Of a stretch of DNA of 64,000 bases, positions 28,582 to 37,134 are shown in pieces. Every line of letters starts with the position of its first letter. The first letter of the stretch is position 1. This stretch comes from Thermoplasmata archaeon. Its GTDB lineage: Archaea > Thermoplasmatota > Thermoplasmata > Lutacidiplasmatales > UBA184. The position numbers were made by a program, and so were the translations under genes. The notes under the pieces are model-generated. The model was not told the DNA's origin. It saw nothing but the letters and a program-made list of their open reading frames with translations, and ran no database searches. The stretch covers positions 248,001 through 312,000 of the forward strand of contig JAKBSJ010000001.1 of the NCBI GenBank assembly GCA_021844945.1, given 5' to 3'.

Positions 28582-28737
28582 AATCGCTCCAGTAGCACCG
28601 ACCGGGGAAAAGGGTGGCGGGTTCGGATCCGTCCGACGTGGCTCTCGCTACCGCCGCTCTTCGCCGCGATCGTCGGCGGGGGCGCCCGGGTCTTCCCCGG
28701 TCTTCGATGGGGTGCCTGCGCACGGAACGGGCGAAGG

Positions 28738-28743
28738 ATTAAG
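28738..28743 (+). promoter_or_regulatory. TATA-like box of sat
   Basis: ATTAAG lies 25-30 nt before the GTG start at 28768, with no ribosome site between, fitting a leaderless transcript. It supports the chosen sat start. Confidence 0.55.
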
Positions 28744-28767
28744 TCGCCGACTTGGCTCCCACGGACC

Positions 28768-29934
28768 GTGATTCCTCTACCTCACGGCGGGCGACTCATC
28801 AACCGTGAGAGCCCACCGTCCGAGCGGCAACGGCGCGAGTCGGAGTCCCGGGACCTCCTAAAGCTCTCCCCATTCATCGATGCGATCTACGATGCCGAGA
28901 AGATCGGGATCGGCGCCTACAGTCCGCTGGACGGTTTCCAGGGAAAGGAAGCCGTCGATGCGGTGGTGGAGCGGGGTCGCCTACCGGACGGTCTCCCCTG
29001 GACGATCCCGATCCTGCTCGCCCCTACTGGGAAGGAGAATCTCGGCGTCGTGGACTCGGTGCGGGCGGGGGACGAGGTGGGCCTCACGGACCAGTCGGGG
29101 CGCTTGTTCGCCATCGTCCGAGTGGAGGAGAAGTTCCGCTACGACCGGCACCGGCTCGCCGAGCAGGTGTACGGAACGACCGATCCTCAGCATCCGAATG
29201 TCGCGGACCTCCAAGCCCAGGGCGAAGTTGCCCTCGCGGGTCCCCTGGTGCTCCTGCGACGACTGGAGCTCCCCACGGGCACGTTGGAGAAGACTCCCGC
29301 GGAGGTTCGGGAGGAGTTCGCGCGACGAGGTTGGTCCAACGTCGCGGCCTACCAGACCCGCAACGTGCCGCATACCGCTCATGAGTATCTTCAGCGGTGC
29401 ACGCTCGAGCGGGAAGAGATCGATGGGTTGTTCGTGCATCCGATCCTCGGCCGTCTCAAGCGAGGCGACTACCGGCCCGCGGTCATCGCCGAAGCCTACC
29501 AGGCGCTCATTCAGAACTATTACCCCGCCCATCGGGTCCTGCTCGCCGCTTTGAGCATCACGATGCGCTACGGCGGTCCCAAAGCAGCCCTCTTCCTCGC
29601 GATCATCCGGAAGAACTTCGGCTGCAGCCACTATATCGTAGGACGGGACCAAGCTGGCATCGGAAAGTACTACGACCCGTTCGCCTGCCAACGGATCTTC
29701 GATGAGTATCCGATCGACGTCGTACCGGTACGATACGAAGAGACGTTCTTTTGCAGGGATTGCGGTTGGATGGCGACGGCCCGGACCTGCGCGCACCCGG
29801 TGTCATCCCGCCTCGACACGAGCCAGACTCGAATCCGTACGGCGATCGCGAAGGGCGAGTCGCTCCCCAAGGAACTCCTGCGGCCGGAAGTCTATCGAGT
29901 CCTCGCACGAGGCGACGTGCTCATCACCGAATAA
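28768..29934 (+). CDS. sat: Sulfate adenylyltransferase (ATP sulfurylase)
   Basis: A 388-residue enzyme interconverting ATP + sulfate and APS + pyrophosphate. In sulfur oxidisers it runs toward ATP and sulfate from APS made by AprAB. Motifs: PHGGRLINRE at the N-terminus, the QxRN/HxxH element QTRNVPHTAHEYLQR (196-210), GRDQAGIGKYYDPF (292-305) and a zinc site CRDCGWMATARTCAH. The third motif normally reads GRDHAG; here the His is Gln, to be kept in mind. GTG at 28768 is chosen from the family N-terminus and a TATA-like box. It precedes the shdr operon by 2.3 kb on the same strand. Confidence 0.93.
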   Translation: MIPLPHGGRLINRESPPSERQRRESESRDLLKLSPFIDAIYDAEKIGIGAYSPLDGFQGKEAVDAVVERGRLPDGLPWTIPILLAPTGKENLGVVDSVRAGDEVGLTDQSGRLFAIVRVEEKFRYDRHRLAEQVYGTTDPQHPNVADLQAQGEVALAGPLVLLRRLELPTGTLEKTPAEVREEFARRGWSNVAAYQTRNVPHTAHEYLQRCTLEREEIDGLFVHPILGRLKRGDYRPAVIAEAYQALIQNYYPAHRVLLAALSITMRYGGPKAALFLAIIRKNFGCSHYIVGRDQAGIGKYYDPFACQRIFDEYPIDVVPVRYEETFFCRDCGWMATARTCAHPVSSRLDTSQTRIRTAIAKGESLPKELLRPEVYRVLARGDVLITE

Positions 29935-30087
29935 CGCGGCGACGGTTCTTGGGCCGGCGGCCGTTGGTTCGGACCGATGCAAAGCAACCCGACCGCGCGC
30001 GCCGATCGGCGGACTTCGGCTCGATGACCTCCAAGCCCTCCCGGAGCGTAGGTAATATGGGCAAGGGCGCATACGCGAGCCAGAGAG

Positions 30088-30402
30088 ATGGCGGACCGCC
30101 CTGCGGACCCTTCCCCCATTGACCCCGCGACGTTCGATCGCCAGATGAACGAGAAGGTGCTCAAGTTCGGCTCGCGCGGCGACGAGCGGTGCCCAAGGTG
30201 TGGCGAGGTCGGGTACCGCCGGGTCGCAGACTCCGAGATGGTCGCCCTCTACGCCTGCCGACGCTGCGGCTTCCAACGCGAAGAGCTCCACGAAGAACGC
30301 ACGGACATCGAGCCGCCGTTCCGGGAGTACCGTGAGGGTCGGGGATTCCGAGCCACGGTCGAGGACGAGGCGCCGCCATCGGACGGAGTCGACCCCGCGT
30401 GA
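30088..30402 (+). CDS. Small zinc-ribbon protein
   Basis: A 104-residue protein with one zinc ribbon, CPRCGEVGYRR ... YACRRCGFQ (about 34-61), flanked by charged tails. I do not recognise a specific family; the ribbon looks like those of transcription or RNA-related proteins. Its stop overlaps the Lrp-type regulator start (GTGA), so the two are co-translated. A TATA-like GTAATATG about 33 nt upstream could drive both. The gene lies between sat and the shdr operon. Confidence 0.68.
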   Translation: MADRPADPSPIDPATFDRQMNEKVLKFGSRGDERCPRCGEVGYRRVADSEMVALYACRRCGFQREELHEERTDIEPPFREYREGRGFRATVEDEAPPSDGVDPA

Positions 30403-31040
30403 CGGCCCGCGCGTCTCACGCTTTCCGGACCGGACTCTATCCGCGCGGAGTGGAACGAGCTACACGGCAACCGCTCGTACGGCGGGGGCGCCATCGCTTA
30501 CCGGTCGAACCGATCGACCGGCTGGATGTCGCGATCCTCTCGGCGCTTCAGGCCGATGGCCGGGCGTCCTTGCGTCGAGTCGCGAAGTCCGTCGGAGCGA
30601 GCGTGACGACGGTCAGCACTCGGGTACGGGCGCTCGAGCGCACAGGGGTCCTCCAGGGGTTTGTCCCCCTCGTCAGCGTCCAGGGTCTTGCGGCGTTGGG
30701 CCGTTCTCCCGATTGCGTGGCCCTCCGCATCGTTCCCCGTCGCCTCTCGGAGAACGGGCGCGAAGCACTGGCCCACTCTATCGCCCGGGAACCAAGTGTG
30801 TGCTATTTGTTCCAGTTAGCGGGCTCGCACGAGCTCCTGGCGCTCGCCTCGACCGTCTCGGCAGCGGCAACGGACCGGCTCGTTCGCACGGTCACCGCAC
30901 TCCCCGAAGTGGATCGGGTCGTCCCCATGTCGATCGCGCGGGTGCACAAGGAACGGCCCGGCCACCCGGTGGGGATGGCGACCGATCCGCGGCCGACCGC
31001 TCCTAGGTCCCCTACCCAGGGCCGACCCTACCGGCATTGA
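30399..31040 (+). CDS. Lrp/AsnC-family transcriptional regulator
   Basis: A 213-residue regulator. A winged HTH at about 38-90 (DRLDVAILSALQADGRASLRRVAKSVG, cited in parts: DRLDVAILSAL, ASLRRVAKSVGASVTTVSTR) is followed by a RAM/AsnC effector domain (VALRIVPRR ... CYLFQLAGSHELLALAS). The first 36 residues are Arg-rich and may not be translated if a later start is used. It has one Cys in the effector domain (SVCYLFQL). Placed 70 bp upstream of shdrC1, it is a candidate controller of sulfur oxidation (inference from position). Bacterial shdr loci use an ArsR-type regulator instead. Confidence 0.82.
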   Translation: MTARASHAFRTGLYPRGVERATRQPLVRRGRHRLPVEPIDRLDVAILSALQADGRASLRRVAKSVGASVTTVSTRVRALERTGVLQGFVPLVSVQGLAALGRSPDCVALRIVPRRLSENGREALAHSIAREPSVCYLFQLAGSHELLALASTVSAAATDRLVRTVTALPEVDRVVPMSIARVHKERPGHPVGMATDPRPTAPRSPTQGRPYRH

Positions 31041-31064
31041 CCGCCCAACCGACGCCGTGCAAAT

Positions 31065-31072
31065 CCTTATCA
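31065..31072 (+). promoter_or_regulatory. TATA-like box of the shdr operon
   Basis: CCTTATCA lies 39-46 nt before the ATG of shdrC1 at 31111, predicting a start site near 31094 and a leader of about 17 nt. The TTGGACAAACGT motif at 31084-31095 would then cover the start site. Confidence 0.45.
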
Positions 31073-31083
31073 CGGCCTTCCCA

Positions 31084-31097
31084 TTGGACAAACGTCC
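31084..31097 (+). promoter_or_regulatory. Candidate operator TTGGACAAACGTCC before shdrC1
   Basis: TTGGACAAACGT is identical to a 12-mer on the minus strand at 43457-43468 before a tusA coding part, and similar to TTGGACAATTGT before aprB. Here it contains arms GGAC and GTCC around AAAC. It lies between the TATA-like box and the shdrC1 ATG, a position suited to repression. This is a hypothesis from three sites only. Confidence 0.4.
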
Positions 31098-31110
31098 AGG
31101 TTTGGGCCGC

Positions 31111-31947
31111 ATGACCATCGTCGCCCATCTTCCGCAACGTGCGCTCACCCTCACTGAGGAGGAGTCGGCGGCGCCGCCCGCGATGGAGCTGACCGGCCGC
31201 CGTCGTGCCTCGCCCGAGGAGCGCGCGCTCTCGGAGACGATCTTTGCGGAGTTCCATGCCGATCCGCGCTACCACGAGTTCGTCCTTGGCTGCCTCAACT
31301 GCGGGGAGTGTACGACCGGATGTCCAGCGGCCCGATTCTACGACTTCTCCCCCCGCGAGATGCTCCAGATCGCAGAGACCGGCGACGCGACGACCCTCTG
31401 GGACGCCCTCCAAGAGAAGATCTGGGCATGCTGCCAGTGTTACACCTGCAACATGCGCTGCCGCTTTGGCAACGACATCGCCGGGATCATCAGCGTCATG
31501 CGCGAGCTCTCGGTCTCCCACGGGGTTGCCTCGACGCGCAAGACCCTCGCGCCCTTTGGGCGATCGCTCACGCTGTTGATGACGGTCGGGACCCAGGTCT
31601 CGTCCGATATGATCCAGCCGGATTTCTTCCGGGACTGGGGGCCGTTCGCAACGGGCTCCGACCGGGCTTGGGGCGTCGGTGCCGACATCATGCGCCGTGC
31701 GATCCCCTCGGACGTCCTGCAGACGACCCGATCGTCCTGGGAGGTCTCGGTACAGACGTCACTCGAGCTGTTCCGAATCTACGAGGAGACCGGCGTCCTC
31801 GACATGCTCCGGGGCCTCGATCCCGACCTTACGGAGATGCTGATCGACATCATCGAGGAGCGACGCGAGGAGTTCGAAGAGGCCCGAGAACGGTTCCGGA
31901 CAGAGCTCGAAGGCATGAGCGGCCCGGTGGCCACGTTCCGGGGATAG
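31111..31947 (+). CDS. shdrC1: sHdrC1, iron-sulfur subunit of the sulfur-oxidising Hdr-like complex
   Basis: A 278-residue HdrC-type ferredoxin subunit. Two [4Fe-4S] motifs are clear: CLNCGECTTGCP (about 61-72) and CCQCYTCNMRC (about 111-121). It should pass electrons between the sHdrA flavin and the sHdrB CCG sites of the complex that oxidises LbpA-bound sulfur to sulfite. ATG at 31111 is preferred to an in-frame GTG 18 codons earlier, because a TATA-like box lies within that interval. The gene opens the canonical C1-B1-A-hyp-C2-B2 order; the next gene begins 10 bp later. Confidence 0.92.
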   Translation: MTIVAHLPQRALTLTEEESAAPPAMELTGRRRASPEERALSETIFAEFHADPRYHEFVLGCLNCGECTTGCPAARFYDFSPREMLQIAETGDATTLWDALQEKIWACCQCYTCNMRCRFGNDIAGIISVMRELSVSHGVASTRKTLAPFGRSLTLLMTVGTQVSSDMIQPDFFRDWGPFATGSDRAWGVGADIMRRAIPSDVLQTTRSSWEVSVQTSLELFRIYEETGVLDMLRGLDPDLTEMLIDIIEERREEFEEARERFRTELEGMSGPVATFRG

Positions 31948-31957
31948 GGGACTGTCC

Positions 31958-33244
31958 ATGTTGAGCGCGAACGAAATCCGCAAGGTCGTCCAAGAGAGGA
32001 ACCAGCACCAGAAGGGCACCGGGAAGAAGGTGGTCGACGTCCGCGAGGAGATGGAGCGCCTGGAGGCCGCCGGCGAGATCGTCATCCACCGGATCCGTCC
32101 GGAGAATCGGCCCGTCGAGGTATCCACATTATTCGGATGGAAGAAACGGATCCCTACCGACCGACTCTGGCATCACAAGTCCTGCGGACAGTGCGGCAAC
32201 ATCCCTGGCTACCCATCCTCTCTGCTATGGCTGATGAACGAGACCGGCCGCACGTACCTCAACGAGCCGCACCAGACTTCCTGCACCGCGTGGAACTACC
32301 ACGGGACGGCCACTTCGAACCCGGTCGCTCTGGCCGCCGTAGCCGCCCGAAACTTCCACCGCGCCTTCGAAACGGGTCACTTTCCTCTCATCCACTGCGG
32401 GACCAGCTACGGGGACTACAAGGAGATGCGTAAACTCCTCGTCGAGAACGCGACGGTTCGCGCGAAGGTCCGCGACGTCTTAGGGAAAATGGGCCGCGAG
32501 CTTGTGCTCCCGGAAGAGATCGTCCACTACTCTGAGTGGGTTCACGTCATGGCGCCCGAGATCTTGGCCCGTCAAAAGCACAGGGTCGAGGGAGTCGTGG
32601 CGACTGTACACGAACCCTGCCACTACTACAAGATGGTGCCCGAGGACGCCGTCTACGATGAGAGTATCTATGCCGGGCAGCGGCCGGCCGTCCCCTCGGG
32701 AATACTTATGGCGCTCGGGGCCAAGGTCGCCGATTACTCGACGTGGTATGACTGCTGCGGGTTTGGTTTCCGTCACATCCTGAGCGAGCGCGAGTTCAGC
32801 CGGTCGTTCGCGAACCTACGGAAGATCCGACCGATGGTCGAAGAGGCGCACGCGGATGTCGCGATCACGAGCGACACGGGTTGCGTGACCACGCTCGACA
32901 AGAGCCAATGGATCGGGAAGGCTCACGGGCTCCCGTACATGCTCCCCGTACTCTCCGACGTACAGTTCGCCGCGCTCACGATGGGAGCGCATCCGTACAA
33001 GATCGCCCAGGTCCACTGGCATGCGGCCTCGGCGGAGGCGTTGATGACGAAGATGGGTATCGATTGGAAGACGGCGAAGGCCGAGTTCCGGGAGTATCTT
33101 CAGGCGCTCAAGAACGGCCAGGCGCCCGAACTGCTCCACCCTGCCCACGGGGAGATCGAGACGTTCTTCGCGATCAACAAGGGCCAAGTCCTTCCGGACG
33201 AGGCTCCGGCTGCCCCCGCCGGCGCGGGGGGGCGTTCTCGGTGA
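31958..33244 (+). CDS. shdrB1: sHdrB1, CCG-domain subunit
   Basis: A 428-residue HdrB-type subunit. Cys motifs lie in HHKSCGQCGNIPG, HEPCHYYKM and WYDCCGFGFRH, with TSDTGCVTT completing a CCG-type set, as in proteins carrying the non-cubane cluster that cleaves heterodisulfides in methanogen HdrB. In the sulfur-oxidising version it is a proposed site of sulfur-substrate oxidation. The length near 430 and the charged N-terminal region fit sHdrB1 rather than the shorter methanogen HdrB. Its stop overlaps the sHdrA start (GTGA). Confidence 0.92.
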   Translation: MLSANEIRKVVQERNQHQKGTGKKVVDVREEMERLEAAGEIVIHRIRPENRPVEVSTLFGWKKRIPTDRLWHHKSCGQCGNIPGYPSSLLWLMNETGRTYLNEPHQTSCTAWNYHGTATSNPVALAAVAARNFHRAFETGHFPLIHCGTSYGDYKEMRKLLVENATVRAKVRDVLGKMGRELVLPEEIVHYSEWVHVMAPEILARQKHRVEGVVATVHEPCHYYKMVPEDAVYDESIYAGQRPAVPSGILMALGAKVADYSTWYDCCGFGFRHILSEREFSRSFANLRKIRPMVEEAHADVAITSDTGCVTTLDKSQWIGKAHGLPYMLPVLSDVQFAALTMGAHPYKIAQVHWHAASAEALMTKMGIDWKTAKAEFREYLQALKNGQAPELLHPAHGEIETFFAINKGQVLPDEAPAAPAGAGGRSR

Positions 33245-34278
33245 ATCCGATCCTCGTGCTCGGAGCCGGTCCGGCCGGCTTGAGCGCGGCGGCGGAGATC
33301 GCCGAGCTCGGTGCGCCGACGATCTTGGTCGAGCGGGAGGCCTACCTCGGAGGCAATCCGAAGCGCTGGCACTACTCGCTCCTTGCTCCGGACCTACGCC
33401 CGTCGGACGAGATTCTCGGGCCGTTGATCGCAAAGGTCGAGGGAAATCCGAGGGTCCAGCTCCATCGATCGACGACCGTTACGAAAGCGGAGCGCCTTCC
33501 GAAAGGGTTCCGCATCACGCTGAAAACCGGCGACGCGCTCGAGACCCAGGAGGTCAGCGCCGTGGTCCTCGCGACCGGCTTCGACCATTTCGATTCGCGA
33601 CGCAAGTTCGAGTACGGATACGGTCGCTACCCGGACGTTCTGGATTTCAAGGAGCTCGAGGGGATGATCCATGACGACCGGGTGCTCCGTCCGTCCGACG
33701 GTAAACCGCCCCGACGAATTGCGTGGATCCTCTGCGTGGGGTCCCGGGATCTCCAAGTCGGGAACCCTTGGTGCTGCCGAATGGGGTGCGCGGTGAGCAT
33801 CAAGCAGGCGGTCGAGATCCGGCAGAAGCATCCCGATATCGACGCCTACGTCTACTACATGGACATTCGGACCTACGGCCTGTGGGAAGACCTCTACTGG
33901 AAGTCGATGCAAGAGTACGGGGTCAAGTTCATCCGGGGACGCATTGGTCAGGTGACGCTCGCCGAGGGAGGCTCCCAACTGCTCGCGACCGGAGAGGATA
34001 CGATCCTCCGCCGCCCGACCGAGGTTCCGTTCGATATGATCGTCCTCGCGAGCGGCATGGAGCCCGGCACCGGGACCCAAGAGGCGGCCGCCCTCTTCGG
34101 AGTCCCCGTCGGCCCCGAAGGATTCCTCACCCCGAATCTCTCGGACATGAACCCTGTCGACTCCGGGCTGCCCGGCGTGTTCCTCGCGGGCGCGGCGACC
34201 GGGCCGAAGGCGATCCCTGACTCCGTGACCGAGGGAATGGGCGCGGCCCTCCGCGCATACCAATATGCTCGCAACTGA
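33241..34278 (+). CDS. shdrA: sHdrA, FAD-binding core subunit
   Basis: A 345-residue flavoprotein. The FAD dinucleotide fold is VLGAGPAGLSAAAEIAE at the N-terminus, and the Cys set CVGSRDLQVGNPWCCRMGC (about 166-184) should bind a [4Fe-4S] cluster. It is much shorter than methanogen HdrA and lacks its extra ferredoxin domains, as sHdrA proteins do. It is the electron hub of the complex. GTG start overlaps shdrB1; the 3' end overlaps the hyp gene by 14 bases, showing tight coupling. Confidence 0.93.
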   Translation: MNPILVLGAGPAGLSAAAEIAELGAPTILVEREAYLGGNPKRWHYSLLAPDLRPSDEILGPLIAKVEGNPRVQLHRSTTVTKAERLPKGFRITLKTGDALETQEVSAVVLATGFDHFDSRRKFEYGYGRYPDVLDFKELEGMIHDDRVLRPSDGKPPRRIAWILCVGSRDLQVGNPWCCRMGCAVSIKQAVEIRQKHPDIDAYVYYMDIRTYGLWEDLYWKSMQEYGVKFIRGRIGQVTLAEGGSQLLATGEDTILRRPTEVPFDMIVLASGMEPGTGTQEAAALFGVPVGPEGFLTPNLSDMNPVDSGLPGVFLAGAATGPKAIPDSVTEGMGAALRAYQYARN

Positions 34279-35002
34279 AACCTCACGGACGAGTCGCCCT
34301 ACTGGCGCGGATCCTAGCCGCGTCGCACAAGAATTCCGGGAACGCGTGCTGCCGTGTGGGGTGGGTGAAGTCAACCGCCTCGAGGCATCGGTCGAGGCGA
34401 AACTGACCGCCGTGCGCGAGCTCGAGCGCATTCCAGCGGACCGATTCCCCGCCGCGTTCCAATCCGTTCTCGGCGGGGTCGTTTCGACCCGCCCGTGGCG
34501 CGCAGACCTCGTCGCGCGGACCGACCCTGCGGCCGTGCGCACCATCCTACGCGACGCGCACGGAGGCCGGTTGGGTCCGTCGGACCTTCCGGCGGTAGCC
34601 CGGCGGTTCGACGGAGCGCCGGCGGACGTGGGGATCGACCTCGCGAGCGAGCTCCTCCACGCAGCCGCCCCCGACCGGATCGCGCTCCTCGCGCGTTGGG
34701 TATGGAACCCGGCGCGGCGGACCGGGATCCTCGCGGCGTTCGGGGGACCCGACCCCGAAAGCTACGCGGCGACCCAAGCCCGTCTCGGCGAGATTCGGCT
34801 CCAGCTCGGCGCGCTCGGCTTCCCCTCGCCAACGTTCGCCGGGGTCGACGTGCTGCTCGCCCTCAGTTACGCCGGTCGCCTGGGGGAGGCGACCGACCGA
34901 AGTTTCCAGGGAGGCGGCATCGAGCGTCTCCTTCCGGGTCCGTTCCCTCTCGCGACGATGCTCCTCGGCGTACGGAGGCGCCCCACCATTGCCGATCGTT
35001 GA
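34265..35002 (+). CDS. sHdr-locus conserved hypothetical protein (Hyp)
   Basis: A 245-residue soluble, Arg/Ala/Leu-rich protein lying exactly where the conserved hyp gene sits in shdrC1B1A-hyp-C2B2 loci of Acidithiobacillus, Hyphomicrobium and Sulfolobales. It has no TM helix and only one Cys (LPCGVGEVN). No catalytic motif is visible. Its conservation in order and its 14-bp overlaps with both neighbours imply a structural or assembly role in the complex (inference). Confidence 0.8.
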   Translation: MLATETSRTSRPTGADPSRVAQEFRERVLPCGVGEVNRLEASVEAKLTAVRELERIPADRFPAAFQSVLGGVVSTRPWRADLVARTDPAAVRTILRDAHGGRLGPSDLPAVARRFDGAPADVGIDLASELLHAAAPDRIALLARWVWNPARRTGILAAFGGPDPESYAATQARLGEIRLQLGALGFPSPTFAGVDVLLALSYAGRLGEATDRSFQGGGIERLLPGPFPLATMLLGVRRRPTIADR

Positions 35003-35720
35003 AAAGTCACTCGTCACCGTCGATCGCTCCGAGCGGCTCGAAATCGAGGGGATCGACGTCTCCGGCGACTGGAACACGTTCCTGCGCTCGCGCGTCCAGA
35101 CGGACCTCGACGTACGGATCGTCGACTGGATTCGAAGCCAGCCTCAGGGCGATACGATCTCGCGCTGCTGGCAATGCGGGACGTGCACGGCCGGCTGTTG
35201 CCTTCACACCGATTACGGGTTAAGCGAGTTCAATCCGCGCTACTTCATCTACCTCGCCCAGGTAGGTTACGAGGAGGAGCTGCGGAAGTACGCTACTACG
35301 ATCTGGCGCTGCGTCTCGTGCAACAAGTGCGTCGAGCGCTGTCCGAAGGGCGTCAAAGTCGAAGAGGTCATCCACACGATCGGAAGCTATCTCGAATTCA
35401 CTGGTGGCGCCCCTGAGAGCCCGGCCGACCGGTTCGACCGGGCCTACACGGAGAACCTGCTTCGCCGGGGGGTCCTCGACGAGGCGAGCCTGTTCCGGAC
35501 CTACGAACGCATGGAAGGGAGGACGATGCCGGCGGGCGAGATGCTCAAAATGGGCTTCCAGCTGTTCCGGAGCGGCCGGCTCCGGACCGGTCCTCTCGCC
35601 CACCGGACCCGCGGATGGCGCCGGTTCGGGAACGTACTGCGTGAGAAGCTGAAGGAGGACGAACGCTGCCGGCGCGCATCGCTGAGCGCGGCGGGAGGAA
35701 CGGGGGGCCACTCTCCGTGA
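34989..35720 (+). CDS. shdrC2: sHdrC2, second iron-sulfur subunit
   Basis: A 243-residue HdrC-type subunit with motifs CWQCGTCTAGCC (about 59-70) and CVSCNKCVERCPKG (about 107-120) for two [4Fe-4S] clusters. It pairs with sHdrB2 as the second C/B module of the symmetric complex. The TTG start at 34989 lies inside the end of the hyp gene; no better start agrees with the family N-terminus. The stop overlaps the shdrB2 GTG (GTGA). Confidence 0.92.
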   Translation: MPIVEKSLVTVDRSERLEIEGIDVSGDWNTFLRSRVQTDLDVRIVDWIRSQPQGDTISRCWQCGTCTAGCCLHTDYGLSEFNPRYFIYLAQVGYEEELRKYATTIWRCVSCNKCVERCPKGVKVEEVIHTIGSYLEFTGGAPESPADRFDRAYTENLLRRGVLDEASLFRTYERMEGRTMPAGEMLKMGFQLFRSGRLRTGPLAHRTRGWRRFGNVLREKLKEDERCRRASLSAAGGTGGHSP

Positions 35721-36652
35721 GCGCCGGCATCTCGCGCGGGCCGACGGACAGCGTTCCGGCGTACTACCCCGGTTGTTCGCTCGACGGGCTCGGGAAGGCC
35801 TACGAGGTCACCGCGCAGCAGGTGCTCCATCGACTCGGCCTTTCGCTCGATCGGATCGTGGACTACAACTGTTGCGGCGCGACGGAGGTCAAGAACCTGA
35901 GCCAGGACGTCTCGGTCGCTCTCCCCGCACGCAACCTCGCGCTCGCCCGGTCGATGGGGCGCCACCAGGTCGTGGCGGCCTGCAACGGTTGCGTCTATTC
36001 GCTCGCGCGGGCCAACGATGCGGTCCGCGAGCCGGCGACCCGGGGCCGCATCAACGCGACCCTGGAGGAAGGAGGTGCTCCCACGTACGACGGCGAAGCG
36101 TCGGTCCAGCACGTGCTCGAATTCATCCACGCCCGGGCCGGACCCGAACGGGTACGGGCGGCCGTGCGACGACCCTTGACCGGCCTCACGGTGGCCCCGT
36201 ACTACGGCTGTCTCTACACACGGCCGAAGCGCTACACCGGAGCCGGCACAACACCGGGCGCCGATGACCCGGAGCATCCGCACTTTCTGGATGAACTGCT
36301 CGAGGCGTGCGGAGCGAAGGTCCTCACCGACTTCTCGGCGAAGACGATCTGCTGCGGCGGCGGTCACGCGCTGAGCGACCTCGACGTTGCGGTCGCGTTT
36401 AGCGCGTCGATCCTCAACGAGGCTCGTCGCGCCGGTGCCGATCTGGTCGCCACCATCTGCCCGCTGGGCCAAATCAACATCGAGAACCACCTGGATCGGA
36501 TCCGTGCCGCGTACGGCGAGGAGGTACTGCGTCCGGTGGTGTACTTCACCCAGCTCATGAGCCTCGCGTTCGGCGCGAGCGTGGCCGAGGCTCGGTTCCG
36601 GGACAATTTCTCACGACCCGACCTCTTCTTGCGCTCGCGGGGTTTTGCCTAG
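35717..36652 (+). CDS. shdrB2: sHdrB2, second CCG-domain subunit
   Basis: A 311-residue HdrB-type protein with two CCG modules: YYPGCSLDG, DYNCCGATEVK and CNGCVYS in the first; VAPYYGCLYTRP, TICCGGGHAL and TICPLGQIN in the second. The variant second module (CPLG in place of CxxC) leaves one ligand position without Cys. It likely forms the second non-cubane cluster site. Length is near that of methanogen HdrB. It is followed 10 bp later by lbpA. Confidence 0.92.
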   Translation: MSAGISRGPTDSVPAYYPGCSLDGLGKAYEVTAQQVLHRLGLSLDRIVDYNCCGATEVKNLSQDVSVALPARNLALARSMGRHQVVAACNGCVYSLARANDAVREPATRGRINATLEEGGAPTYDGEASVQHVLEFIHARAGPERVRAAVRRPLTGLTVAPYYGCLYTRPKRYTGAGTTPGADDPEHPHFLDELLEACGAKVLTDFSAKTICCGGGHALSDLDVAVAFSASILNEARRAGADLVATICPLGQINIENHLDRIRAAYGEEVLRPVVYFTQLMSLAFGASVAEARFRDNFSRPDLFLRSRGFA

Positions 36653-36662
36653 GTGGGGGACG

Positions 36663-37112
36663 ATGGCGATTCTGAACGGCTGCGAATTCCCGGACGACCG
36701 TGCCTACTTCATTGAGCGAACTCAGATGACCTGGGTCAAGGTCGAGGGGGATCGCCTGATGGTCGGCCTCACCGACCCGGCTCAGACCCGGGCGGGCAAG
36801 ATCCTCCACGTTCGCATTAAGGCGGCGGGCACTTCGCGGGAACGCGGCAAGCCGATCGCGACGGTCGAGAGCGGCAAGTGGGCCGGCCCGGTTATGGCGC
36901 CGGTGACGGGCACGGTGATCGCAGCGAACGCGGAGGTCGAGCAGGACCCCGGGCTCCTCAATACCGACCCCTACGGCCGAGGGTGGATCGTGGTGATGAC
37001 CGCGTCCGATCCGAGCGAAGTTGGGTCGCTGTTGCGGGGAGAAGCGGCGCTCGCGCGCTTCAAAGAGATCCTGGAGAAGGACAGCATCCGTTGTATGCGG
37101 TGCCAAACCTGA
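36663..37112 (+). CDS. lbpA: Lipoate-binding protein LbpA1 (GcvH-like)
   Basis: A 149-residue lipoyl-carrier protein of the GcvH fold. The predicted lipoylated Lys is K72 in TVESGKWAGPV, and TDPYGRGWIVVM is the usual second strand after it. In sHdr organisms LbpA carries the sulfur substrate on its lipoyl group to the complex. ATG at 36663 follows AGGTGGGGGA. An unusual feature is the C-terminal CMRCQT, a CxxC pair not needed for lipoyl binding. No glycine-cleavage genes are nearby, which excludes an ordinary GcvH role here. Confidence 0.92.
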   Translation: MAILNGCEFPDDRAYFIERTQMTWVKVEGDRLMVGLTDPAQTRAGKILHVRIKAAGTSRERGKPIATVESGKWAGPVMAPVTGTVIAANAEVEQDPGLLNTDPYGRGWIVVMTASDPSEVGSLLRGEAALARFKEILEKDSIRCMRCQT

Positions 37113-37134
37113 GGCGTTTCGGAGGAAGCGAACG

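Noticed and set aside
31111-36652. Methanogenesis heterodisulfide reductase (HdrABC)
   Set aside because: Duplicated B and C subunits, a short HdrA, the hyp gene, and adjacent LbpA, lipoate ligase, DsrE, Apr and Sat identify the sulfur-oxidising version. No Mvh, Frh or Mcr genes are present.
36663-37112. Glycine cleavage H protein
   Set aside because: No gcvT or gcvP lies nearby, and position within the shdr locus beside a dedicated ligase and DsrE fits LbpA.
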